Shown here one piece after another: positions 41,040 through 50,419 of a DNA stretch of 64,000 nucleotides; the first letter of the stretch is position 1, and every line of letters begins with the position of its first letter. Location: positions 98,401-162,400 of the forward strand of contig JBLXDJ010000006.1 in NCBI GenBank assembly GCA_048264105.1. The letters are read 5' to 3'. A program made the translations under genes and the position numbers. The notes beneath the pieces were generated by a model. It saw nothing but the letters and a program-made list of their open reading frames with translations. It did no database searches and was not told the origin of the DNA. Source of the stretch: Oceanospirillum sp048264105 (GTDB taxonomy: Bacteria > Pseudomonadota > Gammaproteobacteria > Pseudomonadales > Halomonadaceae).

Positions 41040-41261
41040 GGCAAGATGTCCTCCCTCTGCCGATGAATTGCTGTGCCATTTAACCCGGGCACAATCTGAG
41101 TATAGGAGGTTTCAGAGTCCGGCAAGGTTTTTCAGCATCGCTGAAGGCCTTATAAATAAAGGGGTGATACCTGATCGATAAAATATACTGTATTACCAGA
41201 TGCTTAGGATTTTCTTAAGGCAGATGATTTTTTTGTGACACTTTGTGAAACGGCGGTGCAG

Positions 41262-41300
41262 CAAAAAAGCGTCCTGTCAGACGGGTAAAAACAGGACGCC
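41262..41300 (-). terminator. Terminator of the MBL-fold protein gene
   Basis: GCGTCCTGT (41269-41277) pairs with ACAGGACGC (41291-41299), followed on the minus strand by six T residues. Confidence 0.85.
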
Positions 41301-41333
41301 CTTCACTAGCGTAAAAAGAAATGAGATCGGGGA

Positions 41334-42113
41334 TCAGAAGGCAGAACGCAGACTCATCCAGTGCAGCCCCTCTTCCTGATCGATAGAGGGCACCTCATCG
41401 GCACTGCAACCCAGAATATGGCTCAGACTTTCTTTTGCCAGCTGCTCGGTATTATTTTTGTCACTGATATGGGCAGCAACCACATGCTGAAGTTTGTCGT
41501 GCTGTAACTCCTGCAGCAACGCCTGAGCCTGACCATTACTCAGGTGCCCATAAGCGCCACCCACCCTGCGTTTCAGTTTTGGTGGATAAGGCCCCTGCTG
41601 CAACATCTGAGGATCATGATTGGTTTCAAGGATTAAGCCTTCGCAGCGGGCATAGCAGTGACGGATATGAGGGGTAATACTGCCCAGATCGGTCAGCACA
41701 CCCAGACGGGCGTCGCCATCACCCACCACATACTGAATGGGCTCCTTGGCATCATGGGGCACCGGAACCGGTTCAATCTCAAGGTCGCCAATGGCAAATT
41801 TCTTATGACTGCTGATCAGGCGAAGATCCGGCACATCACCTAAACGACCGGTCAGATAGGTGCCATGACTGCAATATACCGGCACACCACTGGCGCGGGC
41901 GATACGTCCTACACCACCAATATGGTCACCATGTTCGTGCGTCACCAGCACCCCATCAAGATCCTCAAGGCTCAGTCCCAGGCGCTCAAGACGGCCACGG
42001 GTATCTTTCACACCAAAGCCACAATCGATCAGAATACGGGTCGTGTTTTTTTCGATCAGGGTCGCATTGCCCCGGCTACCACTGCCAAGGGAGGCGAAAC
42101 GAATTGCAGTCAC
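41334..42113 (-). CDS. MBL-fold metallohydrolase (YycJ/WalJ-like)
   Basis: A metallo-beta-lactamase-fold hydrolase with ASLGSGSRGNATLIEKN at the N-terminus, the zinc motif HEHGDH, and downstream His/Asp ligands in PVPHDAKEP, VLTDLGS and AAHISDKNN. The family resembles YycJ/WalJ, a putative nuclease. GTG at 42113 is chosen as start. The ATG ten codons upstream lies inside a rho-independent terminator belonging to the previous gene, and relatives begin near RFASLGSG. The protein has about 259 residues. It follows dapA-bamC, as in Pseudomonas, but its substrate is unknown. Confidence 0.88.
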   Translation of the reverse strand: MTAIRFASLGSGSRGNATLIEKNTTRILIDCGFGVKDTRGRLERLGLSLEDLDGVLVTHEHGDHIGGVGRIARASGVPVYCSHGTYLTGRLGDVPDLRLISSHKKFAIGDLEIEPVPVPHDAKEPIQYVVGDGDARLGVLTDLGSITPHIRHCYARCEGLILETNHDPQMLQQGPYPPKLKRRVGGAYGHLSNGQAQALLQELQHDKLQHVVAAHISDKNNTEQLAKESLSHILGCSADEVPSIDQEEGLHWMSLRSAF

Positions 42114-42127
42114 AGGATTATCCGAAG

Positions 42128-42160
42128 CAAAAACGCCCCGCAACCTGAGGTTCGGGGCGC
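42128..42160 (-). terminator. Terminator of dapA-bamC
   Basis: CGCCCCG and AACC (from 42134) pair with GGTT and CGGGGCG (to 42159) with one bulged base. Five T residues follow on the minus strand. It overlaps the upstream extension of the MBL gene frame and argues for the shorter start there. Confidence 0.82.
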
Positions 42161-42203
42161 TGTATCAACAGCAAAAACAGGCCGGACATAAAGCCCTGCC
42201 GGT

Positions 42204-43217
42204 TTAGTTCAACAGTTTACGAACACCGCCCAGAATCTGGCGGGCTTCGCGGGGGTCAACGGTGCGTCCGTTCTGCTGAACCCGGATAGAAACAGGGGAT
42301 GAACCTGTCAGTACCAACTGATATTGATATTCAGGACCAGGACTTACCGCCCAGCTGGTCAGGAAACTACTACGATCTTCTTCCGGCACCCAAACAACCG
42401 TAAATTGTCGTTTGGCGGCGTCAGCGTTAAGCAGATTCTGTTCATTTTTACTGAACTGCTCTGTCAGCAGCAGCTCAAGACCAATCCAGGTACGCTCAGC
42501 ATCTGTACCCAGTTTCAGTACCGGATCTTCGCCGCCCGCAGCCTGCAGAACAATGGTCTTTTCACGGCTGATATTCTGCGCCAGCAGGGAGACACTTTGA
42601 GAAGAGATATCCTGCTCAGCCAAACCCGCACTGATCTGACTCAGCAACGCCTTAGCTGAACTGTCGGTGCGAACACCGCCCTTCTGATCCAGCAGTTCGA
42701 GATCACTGAAGCCGCCACGAATACCCTGACGTAATTGGGCATCAACAGGCTGAGCATTCAGCTGAGTATCAGGTACAAAGCGAATCCGGCCATTGGTCGG
42801 ATCAGCCGTTTTCACAGCCCAGTTCAGCTGTTCAAACTGGCTCTGCAGCAGTGGCCAGGCCACCGCAGGAGAATTAGAGATCGATAACCACAGGCGGGAG
42901 CTAATGCCTTCAGTGGCCGCAAACTCTTTCAGCTCTGATGGTGGAAGATCTTCATCAACCACCGGCAGCGCATCCGGACGCGGTACAACAAATTCATCAT
43001 CAAGGGTTTCCTGAGCCGTAATATCCGGCAGCGGCATACCTTGTTTGAACCGGCTTGCGTCGGCGGTCGCAGGCAGACTGATCGCCGGATACTCTTTAGC
43101 ATCCACGTAGTCTGTCTTACGATCGTAATAGTAGCCGGAGGAACTGCAGCCAGCTAACAGAAAGCCGGTCAGCACAAGGCTGCCGGCTGTCAGTTTGTTC
43201 AAGTCCTTTCTGGACAT
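42204..43217 (-). CDS. bamC: Outer-membrane assembly lipoprotein BamC (NlpB)
   Basis: BamC is a lipoprotein subunit of the BAM complex that inserts beta-barrel proteins into the outer membrane. The 337-residue precursor has a lipoprotein signal ending LLAGCSS. It continues into the conserved unstructured N-terminal stretch (SGYYYDRKTDYVDAKEYPAI) and two helix-grip domains. It lies 17 bp downstream of dapA, the usual dapA-bamC pairing. Confidence 0.92.
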   Translation of the reverse strand: MSRKDLNKLTAGSLVLTGFLLAGCSSSGYYYDRKTDYVDAKEYPAISLPATADASRFKQGMPLPDITAQETLDDEFVVPRPDALPVVDEDLPPSELKEFAATEGISSRLWLSISNSPAVAWPLLQSQFEQLNWAVKTADPTNGRIRFVPDTQLNAQPVDAQLRQGIRGGFSDLELLDQKGGVRTDSSAKALLSQISAGLAEQDISSQSVSLLAQNISREKTIVLQAAGGEDPVLKLGTDAERTWIGLELLLTEQFSKNEQNLLNADAAKRQFTVVWVPEEDRSSFLTSWAVSPGPEYQYQLVLTGSSPVSIRVQQNGRTVDPREARQILGGVRKLLN

Positions 43218-43234
43218 TATGACTTCCCGATCAG

Positions 43235-44116
43235 TTATCCGATGATTCCGGCGTGTTGCAGTGCTTCACGAACGGTTGCATGGTACTGCTCAGAAAGAAC
43301 GGTCAGCGGTAAGCGAATACCGGTTTCCATCATGCCCATTTCAGCAACAGCCCACTTAACCGGAATCGGATTCGATTCAACAAAGAGTGCGCGGTGCAGA
43401 GGCATCAGACGCGTATTGATCTGGTGTGCGGTAGACGCATCGCCATTCAGAGCAGCAGCACACAGCTCAGACATCTGACGTGGCGCAACGTTCGCCGTTA
43501 CCGAGATATTGCCGTGACCACCCTGCAGAATAAAGTCCGCAGCTGTCAGGTCATCACCGGAGAACAGCAGGAAGTCAGAACCTTCCAGACGATCCATCAG
43601 CTCTTTACCACGTTCAACATCACCGGTGGCATCTTTCAGCGCAACAATGTTGTCCAGTTTGCTCAGACGAACCACTGTCTCATTGTGCAGATCCACCGCA
43701 GTACGACCCGGTACGTTGTACAGGATAACCGGCAGATCGCTGGCTTCAGCAACCGCTTTAAAGTGCTGGAACAAACCTTCCTGAGTAGGTTTGTTGTAGT
43801 AAGGCGTTACTGACAGGCAGTAATCCGCACCTACTTTCTTAGCAAACTTGGTCAGTTCAACGGCTTCAGCCGTGTTGTTGGCACCCGTGCCCGCAATAAC
43901 AGGAATGCGGCCATTAACCTGCTCAACAACCTTTCGGATGACGTCAAAGTGCTCTTCAAATGACATCGTGGTAGGTTCACCTGTCGTACCCGCCGCAACA
44001 ATAGCATCGGTACCGTTCTCCAGATGGAACTCAACCAGACGATGCAGTGCTTCCCAATCGATAGCTCCCGAGGTGGTCATTGGGGTTACCAATGCAACAA
44101 TACTGCCTTTGATCAT
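43235..44116 (-). CDS. dapA: 4-hydroxy-tetrahydrodipicolinate synthase
   Basis: DapA condenses pyruvate with aspartate-semialdehyde in the lysine/diaminopimelate pathway. The 293-residue protein has the GTTGEPTTMSFEEH nucleophile loop, the tyrosine region YNVPGRTAVDL and the Schiff-base lysine near residue 161 in VALKDATGD. Length and start are standard. It is the first gene of dapA-bamC. Confidence 0.97.
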   Translation of the reverse strand: MIKGSIVALVTPMTTSGAIDWEALHRLVEFHLENGTDAIVAAGTTGEPTTMSFEEHFDVIRKVVEQVNGRIPVIAGTGANNTAEAVELTKFAKKVGADYCLSVTPYYNKPTQEGLFQHFKAVAEASDLPVILYNVPGRTAVDLHNETVVRLSKLDNIVALKDATGDVERGKELMDRLEGSDFLLFSGDDLTAADFILQGGHGNISVTANVAPRQMSELCAAALNGDASTAHQINTRLMPLHRALFVESNPIPVKWAVAEMGMMETGIRLPLTVLSEQYHATVREALQHAGIIG

Positions 44117-44340
44117 CTGTTGTCTCCGAAAAAAACGCGAAAAAAGCGAAAGGCCTAATGGTACTTTTGCCCTTGTCTTAACACAAGCACCCGCTTGGGG
44201 GTAAACGCGAATTCAGCAACAATCACTACACTAGTAAATGCGCTTTATTTGCCAACAAAGCGCTCTTCGCTAACCGGTTGTATATGAGACTGAAACAGAT
44301 GACGGACTTAAGAACAGCCCGCCTGAGGAAGATCGGTCAT

Positions 44341-45408
44341 TCAGGCCGCGTGAGCTGCGGCATGTGACTTCTGGGCAAATGGCATAAAACGCACTTCAGA
44401 TGCGCTGAAATCATGACTGGTATCCAGCAGCAGAGCATCTGCTGCGGCTTGCTGAATCAGCAGGGTGCCATCGCCAGCCAGACGAGCCGGAGCCAGTACC
44501 ACACGATAGTTTTCTGCGGTTCCATTGCTCAGCATAAAGAGGGCGTCGTCATCTTTAACATGATGGCTGACACGCACATCACCGTTCAGGCTTTCACGCA
44601 CGGTATGAATCTCATCACGGGCGCACTGGACAGACGGGCCGCCGTCAAACAGATCCACGTAACCGGCAAACTGGAAACCCTCTTTCTTCAGCATATGCAG
44701 TGCAGGGGCTGACGAGTCATTCGGCTTACCGATCACCTCACGGGCTTCCTGAGGCAGCAGGTCGATATAGATCGGATATTTCGGCATCAGGTCGGAGATA
44801 AACTGAGTACCTTTCAGGGCAACCGTATTCACCGCTTCCTGAAAATCGATGCCGAAGAACTGACGGCCCAGGTTTTCCCACAGAGGAGAATTACCCGCCT
44901 CATCCTGCCAGCCACGCAACTCTGCCATCACGGTGTCACCAAAACGCTCAGGAAAGTCTGCCATCGCCAGAAAACGCGCACGGGACAGGAACTGACCCAT
45001 ACCCGGTTTGCGGTATTCCGGAGACACAAACAGAGAGCCCACTTCGGTAGCACCTGTGTAATCGTTCACCATGCTCAGCACACGTGCCTGACGGGTTACC
45101 GACAGATCATTACAGCTACTGACCAGTGTGGAGATCTTGTAGGAGTAGAACGGACGATCCAGCCCCACACCGGTATAGATCGCCGTAGAGCCGATCACGC
45201 GACCGGTTTCAGGGTCTTCCAGCACCATAAAATAGGTGCCCATCGGATCTTTTTTACCCTGTTCAGAAAACGCACGCTCGGTGGCTTCAATCTTTTTCAG
45301 CCAGGCTTCACGATCCGCCGGCATAGAGGTCATTCCCCGTCCTACAGCTTTGGACAGCGCCATCAGATCCTCTAGATCAGCCAACTGACATGGACGAATA
45401 ATTAACAT
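44341..45408 (-). CDS. AstA-family arginine/ornithine N-succinyltransferase-like protein (stand-alone paralogue)
   Basis: An acyltransferase of the AstA/AruFG family, which moves succinyl from succinyl-CoA to the alpha-amino group of arginine or ornithine. The ATG at 45408 has a good AGGAAGG site, and the family start MLIIRPCQLADLEDLMALSK follows. The 355-residue protein shows YTGVGLDRPFYSYKISTLVS and YVDLFDGGPSVQCARDEI. It is clearly related to, but diverged from, the two ast-operon copies at 58612-59652 and 59848-60855. It is divergent from an Lrp/AsnC-type regulator, which probably controls it. Substrate preference cannot be read from the sequence. Confidence 0.85.
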   Translation of the reverse strand: MLIIRPCQLADLEDLMALSKAVGRGMTSMPADREAWLKKIEATERAFSEQGKKDPMGTYFMVLEDPETGRVIGSTAIYTGVGLDRPFYSYKISTLVSSCNDLSVTRQARVLSMVNDYTGATEVGSLFVSPEYRKPGMGQFLSRARFLAMADFPERFGDTVMAELRGWQDEAGNSPLWENLGRQFFGIDFQEAVNTVALKGTQFISDLMPKYPIYIDLLPQEAREVIGKPNDSSAPALHMLKKEGFQFAGYVDLFDGGPSVQCARDEIHTVRESLNGDVRVSHHVKDDDALFMLSNGTAENYRVVLAPARLAGDGTLLIQQAAADALLLDTSHDFSASEVRFMPFAQKSHAAAHAA

Positions 45409-45753
45409 AAGCCTTCCTACCCTTCTGCCTGCCCGCACTTTTTTGCGGCGGTTGTGATTTTTCCGGTGAATCAAGAATTACGGTTATCAATGCGGTTTAT
45501 GCCGTTAAGTTTAGTGTCGAAGTGACAAAATGAGCTGTCTGATTTCAGGAAAAAACTGCAGATCTTGCAGGAATTTATATCAGATACCGAATAATATTCG
45601 GCTTAAGCAGAAAGGCTTGCGCTGCGCTATCCTGAAACGCAAACTAGCCCCCGAACAGCGATAGAATGCGACCTGTATATCCATGACGTCCATTCCGGAA
45701 ACATCGAACCACAACAACAGACCGATAGAGACATCGAAAAAAGAGCTTATAAG
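45409..45753. other. Divergent regulatory region, AstA paralogue / Lrp-type regulator
   Basis: This 345-bp region lies between divergent genes and holds the palindrome at 45587-45601 and an imperfect CTGCA/TGCAG repeat (about 45556-45570). There is no coding sequence. Spacing of the two repeats is about 30 bp, compatible with multi-site binding by an Lrp-type oligomer. Confidence 0.5.
45587..45601. promoter_or_regulatory. Candidate Lrp/AsnC-type operator
   Basis: CCGAATAATATTCGG is a perfect 15-bp palindrome with an AT-rich centre around a single middle base. It matches 12 of 15 positions of the classical Lrp consensus by hand. It lies in the divergent region between the AstA paralogue and the Lrp/AsnC-family regulator. 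Confidence 0.55.
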
Positions 45754-46239
45754 ATGCAACTGGACAAGATCAGCCGAAAGATTCTTTCGACCCTGCAGCA
45801 GGAAGCCCGAATCACCAATCAGGAATTGGCCGACCGGGTAGGGCTATCACCAAGCTCCTGCCTGAACCGGGTACGTAAACTGGAGGAAGCCGGTCTGATA
45901 GGCCCTTATCTCAGCACCCTTAACCTGCCCAAAATATGCCGTAGTGTGGAAGTGATCGTCACCGTCAGCCTGAAAGATCAGAGCACAGACGCCTTTCGTA
46001 CCTTTCAGCAAGCCGCGCAAAGTCATCCGGAGGTGGTTGAGTGTTACACCGTCAGTGGCAGCTTCGACTTTTTCCTGCGCATCGTGGCACCGGACATGAT
46101 GCGCTATAACGAAATCAACGATCAGCTGCTCGACGTACTGCCCGGTATGGTGAATATCAGCAGCCATGTGGTGCTGACCACGGTAAAACCCTTCAGAGGC
46201 TATCCATTGGACGCCCTGACAGAGGACGCGCCTTACTGA
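45754..46239 (+). CDS. Lrp/AsnC family transcription regulator
   Basis: A 161-residue local regulator of the Lrp/AsnC family. An N-terminal helix-turn-helix (residues about 3-55, with ISRKILSTLQQEARITNQEL and LSPSSCLNRVRKLEEAG) is followed by a RAM domain (about 68-150, with VECYTVSGSFDFFLRIVAPD). It is distinct from the Lrp at 1724-2236. Being divergent from the AstA paralogue strongly suggests that it regulates that gene in response to an amino acid, possibly arginine. The ligand is not known. Confidence 0.9.
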   Translation: MQLDKISRKILSTLQQEARITNQELADRVGLSPSSCLNRVRKLEEAGLIGPYLSTLNLPKICRSVEVIVTVSLKDQSTDAFRTFQQAAQSHPEVVECYTVSGSFDFFLRIVAPDMMRYNEINDQLLDVLPGMVNISSHVVLTTVKPFRGYPLDALTEDAPY

Positions 46240-46438
46240 AATTTACCGGAGACAAAGGAGTGAATCAGGATAATGCGGGTAGTAGAGGCTGCAGCATTCA
46301 GAAAAGAGAATCAAACCCGCCATCTTTTTGTTTGATACATTCAACATACATATTAAAATACCTTACGGTATTTGAAGGAACGAATAACCTGATCCGCGGG
46401 ACACAGGATGGTTTGATGGCATAGGTAGCAAGACACTA

Positions 46439-49078
46439 ATGACGTACTCTTTAAATATCTCAAAGCAATACTGGAACACTTTGAGATGGCTGACCGCGCT
46501 GTTTACGGTCTCTTTTGCCCTGATTGTTTTTCTTATCTGGGGCGTCGCACAAGCTATTGATGCAGAAGATCTGAAGCACACCCGCGAAATTCTGAATCAG
46601 TCGGTTGAGCAGGAAAGCGCCCAGCTGCTAAATCAGGTCAGGGATTACGCGATCTGGGATGACGCCTATCAGCAATGGCTACGACAGGAAAAAGCCGACA
46701 ACAACTGGCTGACCAGTAACTTTGGTGAAAGCCTGTACGCCAACCTGGGAATCGACTGGGTCTTTGTTAAAGATGATCGCAACGAGCTTATCTACTCCAG
46801 CTTTGAAGGCCGCTTACATACGCTGCCGGACAACTACACCACGGTTAGCCAAAGTGCTCTGAGCATTACCGACCAGTCCATTCAGTTACTGATGATTGGC
46901 GATGAGCCGTGGATGCTCGTCTGCCATCAGGTGCAGCCGGAGCTAACGCTGCCGGATACGGCCGGTAACAACCGCTACTTTATTTTTGCCAAACGTCTGG
47001 CTCCTTCGCTCTTAAAGCATATATCACTGCATACCAATATCAGCGACATCCACTTTGAAACCCAGCCTTCGGCGGATAAACAATCACTGCCCATTTACAA
47101 CGCTGACGGCAACCCCTTTATCTACTTCACCTGGTCAGCAGAACGTCCGGGCTCAAAACTGCTGCACGACCTTTTACCCTATATCTTTCTGTTACTGCTC
47201 AGTCTTGCTACAGCAACGCTTCTGCTGATCAAACGAATTGTGCATCAGGGAAGGGAGAGCCTGAAAAGAATTGAGACACTGGCGGAAACCCAGATCGCCC
47301 TGAGTCAACAGCAAAACAGTCTGATGCGCCTGCGTCAGCGCTTTCAGGAACAGACGGACCAGAAGAGCTTTCTGCAGGAACTGATCGAGGAAGGCAACGC
47401 ACTGATCACTTCCGATGTGACCTCAGTATGGCTGCTGGATCCGAGCAATGAGTTCGCTACCTGCGAAGCCAGCAACAGCGCCATGAAAGGTGAAACACTG
47501 CATGCCAATGCCATCGCCTTCTGCCTGAATAAACTCAAGCAAAAGCCGGTGATAACACTGGATATCGACGAAACCCTGATTCAGTTCATGCCCGATCAGT
47601 CCCGGCCGGTTCTGGCCTTTATGGAAGATTATCGGATTAAGTCTGTTGCTATGACCGCTATTTACCTGGGCGGGGAGCTGCGTGGTGTACTGATTTTCGG
47701 CAGCTATAACAGCAAGCAATGGAGCGATACAGAAAGATACGCCTGCTCGGCATTGGCAGGGGTAACCGCTCAGTTCGCCGAAACCTTTCAGCGTAAGGTG
47801 GTCGAAGAAGATCTGTATCAGCAAACATACTTTGACCCGATCACCGAACTGCCACGACTGGCTTATGCTCAGCAGCATTTTGCCAACAGCTTTGACAAGC
47901 AACACGGCTACATGGCGATTTTCCGGGTTCAGGGGCTGCATATCGTCAATGAACTGCACGGCATGGCAGCCGGTAACGAGCTTTTCCGCCAGTTAAGTCA
48001 GTTACTTTCAGAGCAGGTCGCCCAATACCGGATACCGTCACTGCTCGTTCGGCTGCAGGCTAACCGCATTGGTCTGTTTATTGATGGTGAACAGGAAGAA
48101 GTTGAAGCGCATATCGCACAGCTGATCGACCTGGTTGAACAGAGAAGCTGGATGGTACAGCGTCAAAACTACAGCCTGCAGCTACAGGCGGGGCTTGCCT
48201 GCTACCCCGATGATGGCCGGGATATCGAGACCCTGCAGCATCGAGCCAAACTGGCACTGCAGCATGTCCGCAACAACCCTGAGATAGCACAGGCGTTCTA
48301 TTCCCATGATGTGCATAACGGGCTGAAGCAACACAGTGATGCCGTACGCAAATTACGCACTGCACTGGAACGTGAAGAGTTTGAATTGTACTTCCAGCCT
48401 CAGTTCAGTGGTCAGCATCGGATCGTTGGGGCTGAAGCCCTTATTCGGTGGCAGCATCCTGAAAAAGGCTTACTGACGCCCTATCACTTTATCGATCTGG
48501 CAGAGGAAACCGGACTGATTCTTCCTCTTGGCGACTGGATTCTGGAGCGCGCCTGCCAGGTACTGGAAATAGTGCCGACGACTGTTTCCGTCAACCTGTC
48601 CGTACTGCAGTTAAAGCAGGATGACTTTGTCGACAAGCTGAAAAAACTGCTGGCTCAGTATCACTTCAACCCCAGTCAGTTGGTTCTGGAGATTGTCGAG
48701 TCACTGATGGTCGAGCAGGAGATCAAAGAGAAACTGGCAGAAATTCGGGCGTTGGGGGTCGAGATCTCACTGGATGATTTCGGTACCGGTTACTCCTCCC
48801 TAAGTTATCTGCAGGAGCTGCAACTGGATGAGCTGAAAGTAGACCAGAGCTTTATCCGGGCACTGGAAGATCAGGATGATGCCCCTCTGGTGCGTACCAT
48901 CATCGCCATGGCCCACACGTTAAACATGCGCGTTGTGGTCGAAGGTATCGAAACAGAAGAGCAGCTGGACTTTGTTCAGGGGCAGGGAGCCGAGCTGGTT
49001 CAGGGCTACCTGCTGGCGAAACCGATGCCGCAGGATCATTTCATGATCCAGATGACGACACCCATGCTCTCGCTATAA
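46439..49078 (+). CDS. CHASE4-GAF-GGDEF-EAL membrane protein, probable c-di-GMP phosphodiesterase
   Basis: The 879-residue protein has two membrane helices (about residues 20-42 and 250-268) enclosing a periplasmic CHASE4 domain with DYAIWDDAYQQWL. A cytoplasmic coiled segment, a GAF domain (about 300-450), a GGDEF domain and an EAL domain (about 630-870) follow. The GGDEF motif is replaced by LQANRIGLF, so it should be inactive as a cyclase. The EAL domain keeps EAL (666-668), VNLSVLQ, LEIVES, DDFGTGYSSLSYL, KVDQSFI and EGIET, so c-di-GMP hydrolysis is likely. It is a single gene with no linked partner. Confidence 0.88.
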   Translation: MTYSLNISKQYWNTLRWLTALFTVSFALIVFLIWGVAQAIDAEDLKHTREILNQSVEQESAQLLNQVRDYAIWDDAYQQWLRQEKADNNWLTSNFGESLYANLGIDWVFVKDDRNELIYSSFEGRLHTLPDNYTTVSQSALSITDQSIQLLMIGDEPWMLVCHQVQPELTLPDTAGNNRYFIFAKRLAPSLLKHISLHTNISDIHFETQPSADKQSLPIYNADGNPFIYFTWSAERPGSKLLHDLLPYIFLLLLSLATATLLLIKRIVHQGRESLKRIETLAETQIALSQQQNSLMRLRQRFQEQTDQKSFLQELIEEGNALITSDVTSVWLLDPSNEFATCEASNSAMKGETLHANAIAFCLNKLKQKPVITLDIDETLIQFMPDQSRPVLAFMEDYRIKSVAMTAIYLGGELRGVLIFGSYNSKQWSDTERYACSALAGVTAQFAETFQRKVVEEDLYQQTYFDPITELPRLAYAQQHFANSFDKQHGYMAIFRVQGLHIVNELHGMAAGNELFRQLSQLLSEQVAQYRIPSLLVRLQANRIGLFIDGEQEEVEAHIAQLIDLVEQRSWMVQRQNYSLQLQAGLACYPDDGRDIETLQHRAKLALQHVRNNPEIAQAFYSHDVHNGLKQHSDAVRKLRTALEREEFELYFQPQFSGQHRIVGAEALIRWQHPEKGLLTPYHFIDLAEETGLILPLGDWILERACQVLEIVPTTVSVNLSVLQLKQDDFVDKLKKLLAQYHFNPSQLVLEIVESLMVEQEIKEKLAEIRALGVEISLDDFGTGYSSLSYLQELQLDELKVDQSFIRALEDQDDAPLVRTIIAMAHTLNMRVVVEGIETEEQLDFVQGQGAELVQGYLLAKPMPQDHFMIQMTTPMLSL

Positions 49079-49091
49079 CAGCCAGAGCCCG

Positions 49092-50417
49092 TTATTCAGT
49101 GGCATGTCTCGGCAGCGCCAGCGAGATCAGCACCGTCAGCAGCAGCATCAGGGCCGATATCCACAGACACGCGGTTAACCCCGATACACCCTCGCCATAG
49201 GCCTGAAACAGCCAGCCGGACAGCACCGTACCCAATAAACGTCCGGCGGCGTTGGCCATATAGTAAAAGCCGATATCCATGGACACACCCTCATCCCGGG
49301 CATAGCTGACAATCAGATAGCTGTGCAGGGAGGAGTTAACAGCAAACAGCACACCAAACAGCAGCAGGCCGCCGATCACCAGATAGGCTTGCTCCGTTGT
49401 CGTCAGACCAAAACCGGTAACGTCACTCAACAGAAGCGCCATCAACAGAGGGGCCGCCAACAGTAACAGCGCCCAGCGGAAGGCCGCCTGACCATCGGGT
49501 ACCGCATGGGCTTTGCTACCGCTTTCCGCCTGAGCATCAGCAAGAGCCGACTTACTGCGACCGGTCAGGCGCGGCGCAAAACCCTGCACCATGCCATAAC
49601 CGATAATCCACAGCGCCAGAAAACCGCCCACCCGCCAGTGATCCCAGCCGAGACTGGCCGCCAGAAATACCGGCAGCGCCACCACAAACCAGACATCCCG
49701 CGCGCCAAAGAGGAAAAGACGCGCCGCAGAGAGCAGATTCACCGACCGGCTTTTGGAGAACATCTGCGAGAACTTGGGTTTGTTTTTCGCCCTGCCCAGA
49801 TCCCGTTTTAACGCCGCAAGACTGAACAGCCAAACCAGCAACAGCATTACCGCCATCGCCAATACCGCGCCCTGAAAGCCGAGCAGCGTCAGCAGCAATC
49901 CACCAAGGAAAAAGCCCGCGCCTTTGAGGGCGTTTTTTGACCCGGTAAGCGCCGCCACCCATCCGTAGAGTTTGGCCTCTTCCCCTTTTGGCACCAGCAG
50001 CTTGATCGAGCTTTTGGCACTCATCTTGTTCAGGTCTTTGGCGATACCGGACAACGCCTGTGCCGCCATTACCCAGGCAACCGTGAGCCAGTCCGCAGGC
50101 ACCAGCAACATCACCAGCGCCAGCACCTGCAGGAACAGGCCGATATTCATCGTCCGGTTCAGGCCAAGTCGTGCCCCCAGCCAGCCCCCCACCAGATTGG
50201 TGACGACGCCGAAAAACTCGTAGAAGAGAAACAGCATCGCGATCGCCAGCGGGGCAAAACCCAGACTGTGAAAATGCAGTACCACCAGCATACGCAGGGC
50301 ACCGTCGGTCAGGGTAAAGGCCCAGTAGTTACCGGTAACGATCAGGTACTGGCGCACACCTTCCGGCAGCGCCCTGAGTTTCTCGATCAGAGTGAGTTTA
50401 GGCGACTCGACAGACAT
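49092..50417 (-). CDS. arsJ: Organoarsenical efflux MFS transporter ArsJ
   Basis: ArsJ exports 1-arseno-3-phosphoglycerate, the unstable product made by the adjacent GAPDH from arsenate. The ATG at 50417 follows the GAPDH stop after two bases, indicating translational coupling. A longer frame starting inside the GAPDH gene is unlikely. The protein has about 441 residues and around twelve hydrophobic helices. It has the ArsJ-like N-terminus (LPEGVRQYLIVTGNYWAFTL, then TDGALRMLVV). Identification rests on this sequence together with the GAPDH neighbour. Confidence 0.9.
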   Translation of the reverse strand: MSVESPKLTLIEKLRALPEGVRQYLIVTGNYWAFTLTDGALRMLVVLHFHSLGFAPLAIAMLFLFYEFFGVVTNLVGGWLGARLGLNRTMNIGLFLQVLALVMLLVPADWLTVAWVMAAQALSGIAKDLNKMSAKSSIKLLVPKGEEAKLYGWVAALTGSKNALKGAGFFLGGLLLTLLGFQGAVLAMAVMLLLVWLFSLAALKRDLGRAKNKPKFSQMFSKSRSVNLLSAARLFLFGARDVWFVVALPVFLAASLGWDHWRVGGFLALWIIGYGMVQGFAPRLTGRSKSALADAQAESGSKAHAVPDGQAAFRWALLLLAAPLLMALLLSDVTGFGLTTTEQAYLVIGGLLLFGVLFAVNSSLHSYLIVSYARDEGVSMDIGFYYMANAAGRLLGTVLSGWLFQAYGEGVSGLTACLWISALMLLLTVLISLALPRHATE

Positions 50418-50419
50418 GA

